A DNA stretch of 64,000 nucleotides. Origin: Micromonospora peucetia (GTDB lineage Bacteria > Actinomycetota > Actinomycetes > Mycobacteriales > Micromonosporaceae). The stretch spans positions 930,001 to 994,000 of the forward strand of contig NZ_FMIC01000002.1 in assembly GCF_900091625.1 (NCBI RefSeq). Direction: 5' to 3'. This document shows positions 9,224-17,211 of the stretch, in pieces. The notes below the pieces were generated by a model. That model made no database searches, was not told the origin of the DNA, and saw only the letters and a list, made by a program, of their open reading frames with translations. Position 1 is the stretch's first letter; each line of letters starts with the position of its first letter. The position numbers and the translations under genes are program-made.

Positions 9224-9249
9224 CGATAGCTCTGACTACAGAGCTATCG
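9224..9249. promoter_or_regulatory. MarR-type operator palindrome between efflux pump and regulator
   Basis: An 11-bp perfect inverted repeat, CGATAGCTCTG and CAGAGCTATCG, separated by ACTA, lies between the divergent MFS and MarR start codons. Its size and two-fold symmetry fit binding of a MarR dimer, and its position would let one bound dimer repress both genes. Confidence 0.8.
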
Positions 9250-9269
9250 CGCCGACGGAAGGCCTGACT

Positions 9270-9713
9270 GTGACGGACGAGACGGTCGACCAGCTCGGCG
9301 GGGCACTCGGCGACCTGCACCGGCTGCTACGCCGGGCTGCCACCCAGCGGGTCGGTCGCACCGCCCTGCCGGACGCCCAGGTGGAGGTGCTGCGACTGGT
9401 GCAGCGGTGGCCGGGAATCGGCGTCCGCGAGGCCGCCGAGCGGCTCGGCACCGCGCCGAACACGATCAGCACCCTCGTCGGCGAGCTGACCGCCGCCGGC
9501 CTGCTGCACCGGGAGCGGGACCCGGCCGACCGGCGCACCGTCCGGCTGGAGCTGACCGACGCGGCCCGGGAGCGGATGGCCGCGTACGGGCGGCACCGGT
9601 GCGACCTGCTCGGCGCCGCGCTGGCCGGGCTGGACGACCCGGACCGGGCGGCGCTGCTCGCCGCCGCCCCCGCGCTGCGTCGCCTCGCCGACCGGATGGC
9701 AGGCCACGGCTGA
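9270..9713 (+). CDS. MarR-family regulator of the adjacent efflux pump
   Basis: From the GTG at 9270, preceded by GACGGAAGG, the product has 147 residues, the usual MarR size. The central winged helix is clear: VREAAERLGTAPNTISTLVGELTAAGLLHRERDPADRRTVRLELT, with the DRR wing typical of the family. Such proteins bind palindromes as dimers and release DNA on binding small phenolic or drug-like ligands. The perfect palindrome at 9224-9249 just upstream and the divergent Bcr/CflA pump argue that it represses both its own gene and the pump. Open frame exists further upstream through the operator but has no ribosome site. Confidence 0.9.
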   Translation: MTDETVDQLGGALGDLHRLLRRAATQRVGRTALPDAQVEVLRLVQRWPGIGVREAAERLGTAPNTISTLVGELTAAGLLHRERDPADRRTVRLELTDAARERMAAYGRHRCDLLGAALAGLDDPDRAALLAAAPALRRLADRMAGHG

Positions 9714-9869
9714 GCCGCTGGCATGTCGGGCCTCGGCGTTACGGTGACGGCGAACGGTCGAGTCTGGAGCGGCTCGGCTGGCACGGCCAGGAGATCGAGG
9801 AGACCGTCTTCTTCCAGGCCGGCTCACTCACCGTCCCCGATCTCACCCCGCCGCAGTGACGTGCCGCCG

Positions 9870-10358
9870 TCAGGCGGTCGCCCGGCGGGGATACGCGTCG
9901 GCCTCCCGCGCCCACTGCTCCGCGGCCAGGAAGAGAGCGTCGGCGGAGACGGTGAGCGTCAGCGGGTAGACGGCGGTGAGCGGCCGACGCGGCAGCCACG
10001 GCGGCAGCGACTCGTATGAGAACTCGACGGTCAGCGCCAGCCGGCGGCGCCGCAGCACCCGGGCGCGGAAGGCCAGGTTGGGCTCGGTGAAGCGCACCAC
10101 CGCCGAGGCCGCCGCCGGGTCGCCGGTCGTCTCGGCCTGCTGCCGCAGCCAGCCCGCCAGCGCGTACGCCTCGGACACCGTCAGGCAGGGTGTGAAGTGC
10201 GACCAGGCCTGCCCGTCGGCGGTGCGGGCGTCAGTCTCGACGAGCAGCCAGTCGTCCCACTCCGCCGCCTCGTCCGGGTCGTCGGGCGGCTCGACCCCGG
10301 GCTGGTAGCCCACCGGCCGGATCCTCACCCGGGCGCCGTCGTCGGAGCGGATCTCCAT
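9870..10358 (-). CDS. WapI-type immunity family protein (DUF6228-like)
   Basis: The 162-residue protein matches, from memory, the pattern of actinobacterial WapI-family immunity proteins: an N-terminal strand pair ending in PVGYQ, then WDDWLLVETDARTADG with W.F/SHFTPCLT, an AYALAGWLRQQ helix, V-R-F-T-E-P-N-L-A-F, a strand with V-E-F-SYESLPPWL, and a final helix ADALFLAAEQWAREADAYP. Members protect against contact-dependent nuclease toxins in Bacillus, but many actinobacterial homologues stand alone as here. No toxin gene is adjacent; the nearest nuclease-like domain ends at 7220. Role is therefore uncertain. Confidence 0.65.
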   Translation of the reverse strand: MEIRSDDGARVRIRPVGYQPGVEPPDDPDEAAEWDDWLLVETDARTADGQAWSHFTPCLTVSEAYALAGWLRQQAETTGDPAAASAVVRFTEPNLAFRARVLRRRRLALTVEFSYESLPPWLPRRPLTAVYPLTLTVSADALFLAAEQWAREADAYPRRATA

Positions 10359-10428
10359 GCCCCCATCATGACCGATCCGGACGCGCTGGCGGAGGCATCC
10401 AAGCAGCTCAGGGCGTTGCGACGGCCGG

Positions 10429-10851
10429 TCAGCGCACCGGGTCGTGGGTGCCGCGCGGCACGTCGGAGCGGCAGCGGCGCAGCCGGTCGGCGGCCAACCG
10501 CCCGCCGACGGCCAGCCCGTACCGCTCCACGGCGGCCAGCCCGTACGCGCTGCACGTCGGGGTGTAGCGGCACTGCCCCGGCCAGCGGTGCGACAGCCAA
10601 CGCCGGTAGCCGAGAATCGCGGCCCGCCCGGCCCGGTCCGCCAGCGGCGCCCGCCCGGCGGCGGCGCTCAGCGGCGTCGAGGCCCGACCGGGTGCCACGA
10701 GCCGGGCGAGCAGCGCCCCCAGAGTGAGCAGTGTCGAGAAGAGCCCCAGCTCACAGCAGGGCACGTCGCAGTTGCACGCGTCGCAGTTGTCGAAGCGGCT
10801 CTTCTTCTTGCGACGCCGGTCGCCCTTCAGGTTGATCACGGAGAACATCAT
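10429..10851 (-). CDS. yidD: YidD membrane-insertion efficiency factor, Cys-rich paralogue
   Basis: The C-terminal 70 residues hold the YidD core: YRRWLSHRWPGQCRYTPTCSAYGLAAVERYG, with the CRYxPTCSxY motif. YidD assists YidC/Sec membrane protein insertion. This copy is 140 residues, longer than the usual 75-110, because of an N-terminal extension with a basic run (RRRKKK) and five Cys between residues 23 and 33 (CDACNCDVPCC), then a hydrophobic segment. It is not in the usual rnpA-yidD-yidC cluster, so a canonical copy probably exists elsewhere. The Cys cluster may bind metal; this is inference. No strong ribosome site was found before the ATG. Confidence 0.85.
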   Translation of the reverse strand: MMFSVINLKGDRRRKKKSRFDNCDACNCDVPCCELGLFSTLLTLGALLARLVAPGRASTPLSAAAGRAPLADRAGRAAILGYRRWLSHRWPGQCRYTPTCSAYGLAAVERYGLAVGGRLAADRLRRCRSDVPRGTHDPVR

Positions 10852-10926
10852 GCGACGGCCGCGCCACCCCCGAAGCCCTGGACGGCGGTCGGGGTGTCCC
10901 GCCCACGCGACGGGGCAGGGCGCGGG

Positions 10927-12099
10927 TCAGTTCCAGACCGTGCGGCGCACCCCGTCGTGCACGGCGCAGGCGTCCCGCCGCCCGCCGGTCAGGCTCACCG
11001 AGCCGTCGCGGCACTGCACCAGGTAGCCCCGGCCGGCCCAGAACTCGGGCGCGCAGTCGAACCAGTCGCAGATCTCGACGGCCGGCCTACGGATGCGCTC
11101 GCCGCCGCAGAAGTCGTACCCCATCGGGTTGGTGGGGGCGCCGCAGAACCGATCCCGGGCGGGTGTCGGCGAGGGCGTCGCGGTGCCGCGTAGCGGCTTC
11201 GACGCGACCGGCGGCACCTTTGCCGGCGCGGCCGGGAGGGCGACCGGCGGGGCGGCCGAGGCATCCGGCGCCGGGGCGGCCGAGGCGCCCGGCGCGGGGG
11301 TGGCGGCGACGGCGACCTCGGGGCCGGTCGGGTCGGACGGGTCGGTGTCCAGCAGCGCGGCGGGCACCAGCAGGGCGATGCCGGCGGCGACGGCCACGGT
11401 GCGCCGGCCGCCGGGCACGAACGCGAAGGGCCGGGCCTGCGCGGGGGTGGCGATCTGCGGCCGGAACGGCTTGAGCTGCGCGTGCTCGGCGATCACCTCG
11501 TCGAGCTGGTCGAGCACCGCGCCGCGCTGCTCGATGGCGTCGGCAAAGGCCAGGGTCAGCTTGAACCGGAAGTCGGCGGCGACATCGGCGGGGAGCATCA
11601 GGCCGGAGGTGCGCCGCCGGTCCAGCACCTGCATCAGGGTGACCGGCGCGTGCGGGTCATGGGCCAGACCGGTCATCTTCCCGTACGACCAGTCGCGCCG
11701 GCCGCGACCGCCGAGCAGCACCAGCCGGCGGTTGGTGATCACCGCCATGCCCGCGTCGGCGACCCGGATGCCGTCGGGCCTGCGGGGTCGCAGCGGCGCG
11801 GTGGCCGGAGTGATCGTCAGGTCGGGCGCGGGCAGCACGGTGGTGTGTCGGACCTCCACCAGCTGCGCGGCCGGAAGCACCCAGAACACCATCTCGTCGG
11901 GTGCGAGCTCCACGGGCAGGCCGGCGCCCGCCGCCGCCGAGCCCTGGAACTCCTCGGCGAGAGTACGCAGGCGGCGCAGCTCGTCGTCGCGTCGTCGCCA
12001 TGCCTGGTCGGCGCTACGGAACTCCCGCCGCCGCCGTTCGTTCTGCCGGTGCACCCACCGGTAACGCCATGTGGAACCCGTCGAATCAGTCTTTGCCAC
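10927..12099 (-). CDS. Membrane protein with PH-like N-terminal and DUF3761-like C-terminal region
   Basis: The GTG at 12099 is chosen because GAAGGAG lies 6 bases upstream. The 390-residue product has a charged coiled N terminus (RQNERRRREF...RRRDDELRRLRTL), a bacterial PH-like region around residues 55-200 (DAGMAVITNRRLVLLGGRGRRDWSYGKM), a single membrane segment near 240-260 (RRTVAVAAGIALLVPAALL), a Pro/Ala linker and an outer Cys-rich end. The end, GGRRDACAVHDGVRRTVW, resembles DUF3761. It is probably a membrane protein with the PH-like part in the cytoplasm. Its function is unknown and no neighbour suggests one. Confidence 0.7.
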   Translation of the reverse strand: MAKTDSTGSTWRYRWVHRQNERRRREFRSADQAWRRRDDELRRLRTLAEEFQGSAAAGAGLPVELAPDEMVFWVLPAAQLVEVRHTTVLPAPDLTITPATAPLRPRRPDGIRVADAGMAVITNRRLVLLGGRGRRDWSYGKMTGLAHDPHAPVTLMQVLDRRRTSGLMLPADVAADFRFKLTLAFADAIEQRGAVLDQLDEVIAEHAQLKPFRPQIATPAQARPFAFVPGGRRTVAVAAGIALLVPAALLDTDPSDPTGPEVAVAATPAPGASAAPAPDASAAPPVALPAAPAKVPPVASKPLRGTATPSPTPARDRFCGAPTNPMGYDFCGGERIRRPAVEICDWFDCAPEFWAGRGYLVQCRDGSVSLTGGRRDACAVHDGVRRTVWN

Positions 12100-12327
12100 G
12101 CCGACTCCTTCGCCGCGCAGGCCACCAACCGGGGTGTCACCGGTGTCAACTGCGGCGGCGTGCGGCAGGGACACGCCGGAACGGGCAAAATGGCCGATCG
12201 GCGGACCAAATCGAACGATAGGCGGATTTCATCGCGTCGGTTCACGTCCTCGGGCGTGTCGACGGCCCACGGGGCATGTCCCCACGGCACGTCAGGCGTG
12301 TCCAACGGCACGTCGGGGGAGCGGTGG

Positions 12328-12377
12328 AGATCTTGGTACGAAACGTCCCCTCGGGGGGCCGTTTTTTGCCAAGATCT
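12328..12377. repeat. 50-base palindromic intergenic element
   Basis: The ends are a perfect 9-bp inverted repeat, AGATCTTGG and CCAAGATCT. Inside, ACGAAACG faces CGTTTTTT and a CCCC/GGGG core closes the hairpin. One copy is present in the window; the form resembles dispersed palindromes I recall from Micromonospora genomes, which is not verified here. Confidence 0.65.
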
Positions 12378-12495
12378 GGAAGAAGGCCGGCGGGCGGACG
12401 CGAGAGTGGGCACCGACGGGGCGTGGCCCGCAACCACCCCACGCCCCGCAATCACGTCGAGGCGCACAACCCCGAACCGCGAAGCCGCGAACGCG

Positions 12496-12534
12496 GTCGC
12501 GCCCGCCCAGTCTCGGTGACCGGACGGGCGCGAC
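12496..12534 (-). terminator. Stem-loop after the acylase gene
   Basis: A perfect 10-bp stem, GTCGCGCCCG and CGGGCGCGAC, with a 19-base loop begins 11 bases beyond the acylase stop codon on the minus strand. No T run follows. Confidence 0.5.
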
Positions 12535-12544
12535 GGACGGCGGG

Positions 12545-14923
12545 TCAGTGGCGGCGGCCCTCCCCCACCCGGTAGGTGCGCAGGTTCGGGTCGGCCTTGA
12601 TCTGCGCCTCCGTGTACTTCACGGTGTCCCAGCCCTTGCCCGAGTAGAGCCGGGTCTGGTCGCCGTACCAGGGCGAGTTCGGGTTGGCCGACTGGGAGTA
12701 GGTCAGGATCTGCCGCCCCGAGGGACCGTTGCGGCCCAACTCCACGGCCATCACGAAGGACGAGCCGTGCACCACCTTCCGGTAGCCGACGCCGGGCGCC
12801 AGCGGACTGATGATCATGTTGAACACGCCGGCCTCGGCGCGTCCGCCGTGGATCGGGATACGCCGGTCGCCACGCGGTTCGGTCTGGACGTCGCCCAGGC
12901 GCGCGTCGAGCGGGATGCCGGCGAGCTTGCGGACCGCGTCGGCCAACGCGGTGAGCACCCGCGGGTCGGCGGTGTTCAGCCGGTTCGGGGTGTGCACCGG
13001 GTCGGCGGCGTCGAACGCGTCGGCGAACCGGACGCCGCCCGACAGGACGAACTCGGTGAACAGGTGCGCGCCCCGGCTGTCCAGGTCCACGCGCAGGTCC
13101 CAGCCCCTCAGCGCCGTGCAGGCCCCGCGCAGGTCGACGGTCGTCCCGTCCGAGGCGGTCGCGGTGGGATTCGCCGCGCAGAGCGCCACCAGGTCGTCGC
13201 GGAACAACTCGCCGCCGTACGCGCGGTTGCCGAAGACCGTCTGCCAGAGCCGGGACGTGGTGTAACGCCGTCCGGGCAGCCCGTCGGTGCCGGCGAGCCG
13301 CTCCCGCACCTGCTCCACGCCGAGCCGGGTACGCAGGCTGCGCTCGGTGCGCTCGGTGCCGATGATCCGCGGGAAGCCCTCCAGCGGCGCCTCCGGGTTG
13401 GCCAGCCAGTGGCTGTCGTTGGAGTTGGTCACGTAGTCGGCACGGATCGCCACCGGAAGGTTGGCCGGGCCGAGGATGCCGGGCACCGCCGCGTCCCGGT
13501 CGCGGCCCAGCGCGCAGGCCGACCGGGAGCCGTCGAGGACGGCCTGCCCGCTGGCGGCGTAGAGCGGCTGGAACGGCGCGGGAATGCAGGCGGCGGCCAA
13601 CTCGTCGGTGACCCGGGGCACCACCGAGTGGTCGGCGTAGAGCGCGTCACCACGGGCGTCGGCGGCGATCACGTTCACCCAGGGCAGGAACTGGTACCGG
13701 TCGAGAACCTGCTTCAGCTCACGGACCGTCTTCGCCCGGCCCATCTGGAGCCAGCCGTCGAAGGCGCGGTTGTTTGTCGCGTTGACGTCGGTGATCGCGT
13801 ACGCGGCGGTGGCGGTCCAGTCGAAAGTGCCGGGGACCACGACCACCGGGCCGAAGTGGGTGTCGTGGAAGGTGCGGCTGACCGGCACGGTGCCGCCACC
13901 CGGGGCGGGCACCCGGACGGTGACCGTGCGGGTGGTCATCTTCCGGGCCCGGCCGTCGACGTAGTACGAGGTGGGGTCGCCGGGCACCAGCGCGAGGCGG
14001 TGCCAGACGAAGCGGCGGGCGGTGGAGACGGTGTGGCTCCAGGCGAGGGTCTGGTTGTGCCCGATCTCGATGATCGGGTCGCCGACCAGCGCCGCGCCCT
14101 CCACGTCGTAGCGGCCGGGGACCTTCAGGTGCATCCGGTAGAAGCGTTCCGCCCCCTCCCACGGGAAGTGCGGGTTGGCCAGCACCATCCCGCCGCCGTG
14201 CGTGGTGGCCTGTGCGCCCAGCCCGTATGCGTTGCTGCCGACGCCGGCGGGCGCGCCGTCACGGGCCGCGACGACCGCTGCGGCGCCCGGCGCGTCCAGG
14301 ACGGCGGCCGGGCCGGTGGCCGTGGGCGGAGCGGCGGCGACGATCCCGTCGAGCACCGCCCGGGAGCTGGCCCGCACCATGCTGGCCCAGCTCGTACGCC
14401 ACATGTCCAGTTCGGTCAGCGGACGCACCCACGGCTTGCCCCGGCAGGCCGGGTCGGTGAGGTTCGCCGCACCGGTGTGGCGCAGGTAGTTGTTGTAGCC
14501 GGCGACGAAGCCGCGGATCTGGTCGCGGATCTCGTTCGACGGGGAGTGCACGCCGTCGCGGGGCCCGCGCAGCAGTCGCTCCGCCGTGCCGTCGTCGATC
14601 GCCTTGCGGAAGAACAGGTCGCTGCGCACGTTCGCGTCCGTGGGGCTCGTCGCCCCGAAGTAGCGGGACCGCTCGGCGTTGACGGTGACGACCTTCTCCG
14701 CGATGACACAGATGTTGTCCTCGGCCTGGACGTGGCCGACGCCGAAGCCGAGGCTGGCGAAGGATCGGGCGGTGATGTGCGGGACGCCGTACGACGCCCG
14801 CCGGATCTCCGCCGAGTAGCCGCCGTCACGGTGCTGCGCGGCGGCCGGCGGAACACCGGTGACCACTGTGGTGACGACCGTGGCGAGGGTGGTGACCACC
14901 GCACAGATCGGCTTTGGCCTCAT
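12545..14923 (-). CDS. aac: Aculeacin A acylase-type Ntn hydrolase (penicillin acylase family)
   Basis: The start ATG has GGGAGGAAG upstream and opens a signal peptide of about 30 residues ending in PPAAA. The 792-residue precursor has the acylase order: alpha chain starting near GGYSAEIRRASYGVPHI, a spacer, then beta chain starting at Ser230 in A-G-V-G/S-N-A-Y-G. Ser230 is the expected autocatalytic cleavage point and nucleophile, and the same number as I recall for Actinoplanes utahensis aculeacin A acylase, to which nearly every segment appears similar (for example ANPHFPWEGAERFYRMHLKVPGRYDVEGAAL). Such enzymes remove long acyl chains from echinocandins and often from acyl-homoserine lactones. 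The gene stands alone. Substrate preference is inference; the Streptomyces relative is called AhlM. Confidence 0.92.
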   Translation of the reverse strand: MRPKPICAVVTTLATVVTTVVTGVPPAAAQHRDGGYSAEIRRASYGVPHITARSFASLGFGVGHVQAEDNICVIAEKVVTVNAERSRYFGATSPTDANVRSDLFFRKAIDDGTAERLLRGPRDGVHSPSNEIRDQIRGFVAGYNNYLRHTGAANLTDPACRGKPWVRPLTELDMWRTSWASMVRASSRAVLDGIVAAAPPTATGPAAVLDAPGAAAVVAARDGAPAGVGSNAYGLGAQATTHGGGMVLANPHFPWEGAERFYRMHLKVPGRYDVEGAALVGDPIIEIGHNQTLAWSHTVSTARRFVWHRLALVPGDPTSYYVDGRARKMTTRTVTVRVPAPGGGTVPVSRTFHDTHFGPVVVVPGTFDWTATAAYAITDVNATNNRAFDGWLQMGRAKTVRELKQVLDRYQFLPWVNVIAADARGDALYADHSVVPRVTDELAAACIPAPFQPLYAASGQAVLDGSRSACALGRDRDAAVPGILGPANLPVAIRADYVTNSNDSHWLANPEAPLEGFPRIIGTERTERSLRTRLGVEQVRERLAGTDGLPGRRYTTSRLWQTVFGNRAYGGELFRDDLVALCAANPTATASDGTTVDLRGACTALRGWDLRVDLDSRGAHLFTEFVLSGGVRFADAFDAADPVHTPNRLNTADPRVLTALADAVRKLAGIPLDARLGDVQTEPRGDRRIPIHGGRAEAGVFNMIISPLAPGVGYRKVVHGSSFVMAVELGRNGPSGRQILTYSQSANPNSPWYGDQTRLYSGKGWDTVKYTEAQIKADPNLRTYRVGEGRRH

Positions 14924-15095
14924 CGGGACTTCCTCCCGTCGGGTGGGAATGTGAAGTGTTCACATCGACCGGCATTCTCGCCGGACGCGGACGCGCCGAG
15001 GAAGACCCGAGCGGGAAACGGGTTGTTCCCCCTACGGGCCGGCCGGACGCTGGGTAACGTCGGCGGCACCCGAGGCCAGCTAGGGGGTGGGACCG

Positions 15096-16619
15096 GTGGG
15101 CGACGCGTTCCGCCCGGTGGTGATCGGCGTCGACATCGGCACCACCAGCACCAAGGCGGCCGGGTACGACGTGGACGGCGGCCAGCTCGCCCACCACTCG
15201 GTCGGCTATCCGCTCGACGAGCCCCAGCCCGGCTACGCCGAGCAGGACGCCCGGCACATCCACGCGGCGGTGCTGGAGTCGCTCCGCACGGTCGTGGCGG
15301 AGCTGGACCGGCCCGTCGCCGGGTTGTCCTTCGGCACGGCGATGCACAGCCTGATCGGGCTGGACCGTGACGGCCACCCGCTCACCCCGTCGATCACCTG
15401 GGCAGACTCGCGAGCCACCCGCCAGGCCGAGCGGTTGCGGGCGGCCCCGTCCGGGCTGGCGTTGCACCGCCGCACCGGCACCCCGGTGCACCCGATGGCG
15501 CCGCTGTCCAAGCTGCTCTGGTTCGCCGACCAGGAGCCGGTGCTGTTCGGTCAGGTGGCGTACTGGGTGGGCATCAAGGACTGGGTGCTGCTGCGGCTGT
15601 GCGACGCGCTGGTGACCGACCACTCGGTCGCCTCCGCCACCGGGCTGATGGACCTCAGCCGGCTCTCCTGGGACGCCGAGGCGCTCGGCATCGCCGGGAT
15701 CACCGCGGAGCAGCTGCCGGAGCTGGTGCCCACCACCACCGTGCTGCCCGGCCTCACCGCCGAGGCCGCCGCGGCGACCGGGCTGCCCCGGGACACCAGG
15801 GTGGTCGTCGGCGCCGGGGACGGCCCGCTGGCCAACCTGGGGCTCGGCGCCGTCGCACCGGGCGTGATGGCCTGCTCGATCGGCACCAGCGGCGCGATGC
15901 GGGTGATGGTGGAACGCCCCGGCGTCGACCCGCTCGGCGGGGTGTTCTGCTACGCGCTGACCGAGCACCGCTGGGTGGTCGGCGGGGCGATCAACAACGG
16001 CGGCATCGTGCTGGAGTGGGCCGGCGACGCGCTCGCCCCGGAGCTGGGCGAGGACGCCGAGGAGGAGTTGCTGGCGCTGGCCGCCCTGGCGCCGGCCGGC
16101 TCGGGCGGTCTGATCATGCTGCCGTACCTGCTCAGCGAGCGCGCCCCGCACTGGAGCGCGCTGCCGCGCGGCGCGTACGTGGGGCTGACCAACGGGCACC
16201 GCCGCGCGCACCTGGTCCGGGCCGCGATGGAGGGCGTCTGCCAGCAGTTGGCGCTGGTGCTGGCCTCGGTGCGGGGCGCCGGCAACGAGGTCCGGGAGAT
16301 CCGGGCCGGCGGCGGTTTCTCGCGCAGCCCGCTGTGGCGGCAGATGCTCGCCGACGTGCTCGGCATGCCGGTGCGCTTCCCCGCCGGGCACGAGGGCTCC
16401 GGCTTCGGCGCGGCGCTGCTCGGCATGCAGGCGTTGGGGCTGGTCCCCTCCGTCGACGTCGCCGCCGAACTGGTGCACATCGAGTCGACGGCATACCCCG
16501 ATCCGGCCGCCGCCGCCACGTACGCCGCACTGCTGCCGCTCTTCTCCGAGCTGTACGACGCGTTGGTCCCCACCTTCACCTCACTGCGGCGCCTCGCCCC
16601 GGGCCTGTCGCCGGAGTGA
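15096..16619 (+). CDS. gntK: FGGY-family gluconokinase
   Basis: The 507-residue protein opens with the sugar-kinase phosphate motif GVDIGTTSTKAAGYD. It has the gluconokinase-like block SFGTAMHSLIGLDRDGHPLTPSITWADSRA, followed by RTGTPVHPMAPLSKLLWF, which in this family marks gluconate rather than xylulose or glycerol kinases. The adenosine motif near the end is GGGFSRSPLWRQMLADVLGMPV. The predicted reaction is ATP plus gluconate to 6-phosphogluconate, feeding the pentose phosphate pathway. The GTG at 15096 is preferred over the one at 15087 because AGGGGG lies 8 bases before it. No gluconate transporter or GntR regulator is adjacent. Confidence 0.85.
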   Translation: MGDAFRPVVIGVDIGTTSTKAAGYDVDGGQLAHHSVGYPLDEPQPGYAEQDARHIHAAVLESLRTVVAELDRPVAGLSFGTAMHSLIGLDRDGHPLTPSITWADSRATRQAERLRAAPSGLALHRRTGTPVHPMAPLSKLLWFADQEPVLFGQVAYWVGIKDWVLLRLCDALVTDHSVASATGLMDLSRLSWDAEALGIAGITAEQLPELVPTTTVLPGLTAEAAAATGLPRDTRVVVGAGDGPLANLGLGAVAPGVMACSIGTSGAMRVMVERPGVDPLGGVFCYALTEHRWVVGGAINNGGIVLEWAGDALAPELGEDAEEELLALAALAPAGSGGLIMLPYLLSERAPHWSALPRGAYVGLTNGHRRAHLVRAAMEGVCQQLALVLASVRGAGNEVREIRAGGGFSRSPLWRQMLADVLGMPVRFPAGHEGSGFGAALLGMQALGLVPSVDVAAELVHIESTAYPDPAAAATYAALLPLFSELYDALVPTFTSLRRLAPGLSPE

Positions 16620-16632
16620 CCCGCGAGCCGAC

Positions 16633-17193
16633 TCAGCTCGGCGGCTCCGCGTCGAGCAGGCGGCTCGCGGCGGCGCGGGCCTCACGGGCGGGTGCGGCGC
16701 TGCCGGCGATGGCGGCGGTGACCATCGCGCCGTTGGCCAGCAGGGCTAGCTGCGCGGCGAGCTGCGGCGGCCGGCCCGCCGCCACCACGAGCGCCGCGAG
16801 GTGGTCGGCGAAGGCCCGCTTGTGGGTACGCACGATCTCGACCACGTTGGGCGACGAGCCGCCCAGCTCGGCGAAGGAGTTGATGAAGGCGCAGCCCCGG
16901 TAGTCGGGCTGGCCGAACCAGTCGTGCAGGTAGTCGAAGACCGCCAGCACGCGCTCCGTCGGGGTCGACCGCGCCAAGGTGTACGCCTCCAGCGCGTCCC
17001 GGACGGCCTGGTCCCGCCTGCGCAGCACCGCCTCGACCAGGTGTTCCTTGGACGGGAAGAGCTGGTAGGTGCGCTTGAGCGAGACGCCGGAGGCGGCCCG
17101 GATGGCGTCCATCCCGACCGCCTGGATGCCGCGCTCGTAGAAGAGCGTGTCGGCCGCGTCGAGCAGCCGTCCCTCGGCCGTCGTGTGGTCCAT
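16633..17193 (-). CDS. TetR-family transcriptional regulator
   Basis: This 186-residue protein starts at ATG 17193, with AAGGGG 8 bases upstream. The N-terminal helix-turn-helix reads LLDAADTLFYERGIQAVGMDAIRAASGVSLKRTYQLFPSKEHLVEAVLRRR, a standard TetR domain. The C-terminal part (RGCAFINSFAELGG) is of the type that senses small organic ligands. It faces a decayed alpha/beta hydrolase gene only about 18 bases away; regulators of this group often control a divergent hydrolase, so the original target may have been lost along with its promoter. Current targets are unknown. Confidence 0.88.
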   Translation of the reverse strand: MDHTTAEGRLLDAADTLFYERGIQAVGMDAIRAASGVSLKRTYQLFPSKEHLVEAVLRRRDQAVRDALEAYTLARSTPTERVLAVFDYLHDWFGQPDYRGCAFINSFAELGGSSPNVVEIVRTHKRAFADHLAALVVAAGRPPQLAAQLALLANGAMVTAAIAGSAAPAREARAAASRLLDAEPPS

Positions 17194-17211
17194 GTCAAAG
17201 CCCCTTGCCCC

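Larger units (their letters stand above)
12100..12544. other. Intergenic region with palindromic repeat and probable terminator
   Basis: No credible gene was found in these 445 bases. They hold the 50-base imperfect palindrome at 12328-12377, two close copies of GGCACGTC followed by A/G and GG (12288-12315), and a 10-bp stem at 12496-12534 after the acylase gene. Confidence 0.55.

Noticed and set aside
9714..9859. Possible gene tail ending AGSLTVPDLTPPQ after the MarR gene
   Set aside because: The segment has a protein-like feel but no start, ribosome site or recognisable domain; it may be a decayed fragment, too short to support.
12071..15370. A 1099-codon open frame on the plus strand opposite the acylase gene
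   Set aside because: Codon composition and lack of any domain mark it as the antisense shadow of the acylase gene.
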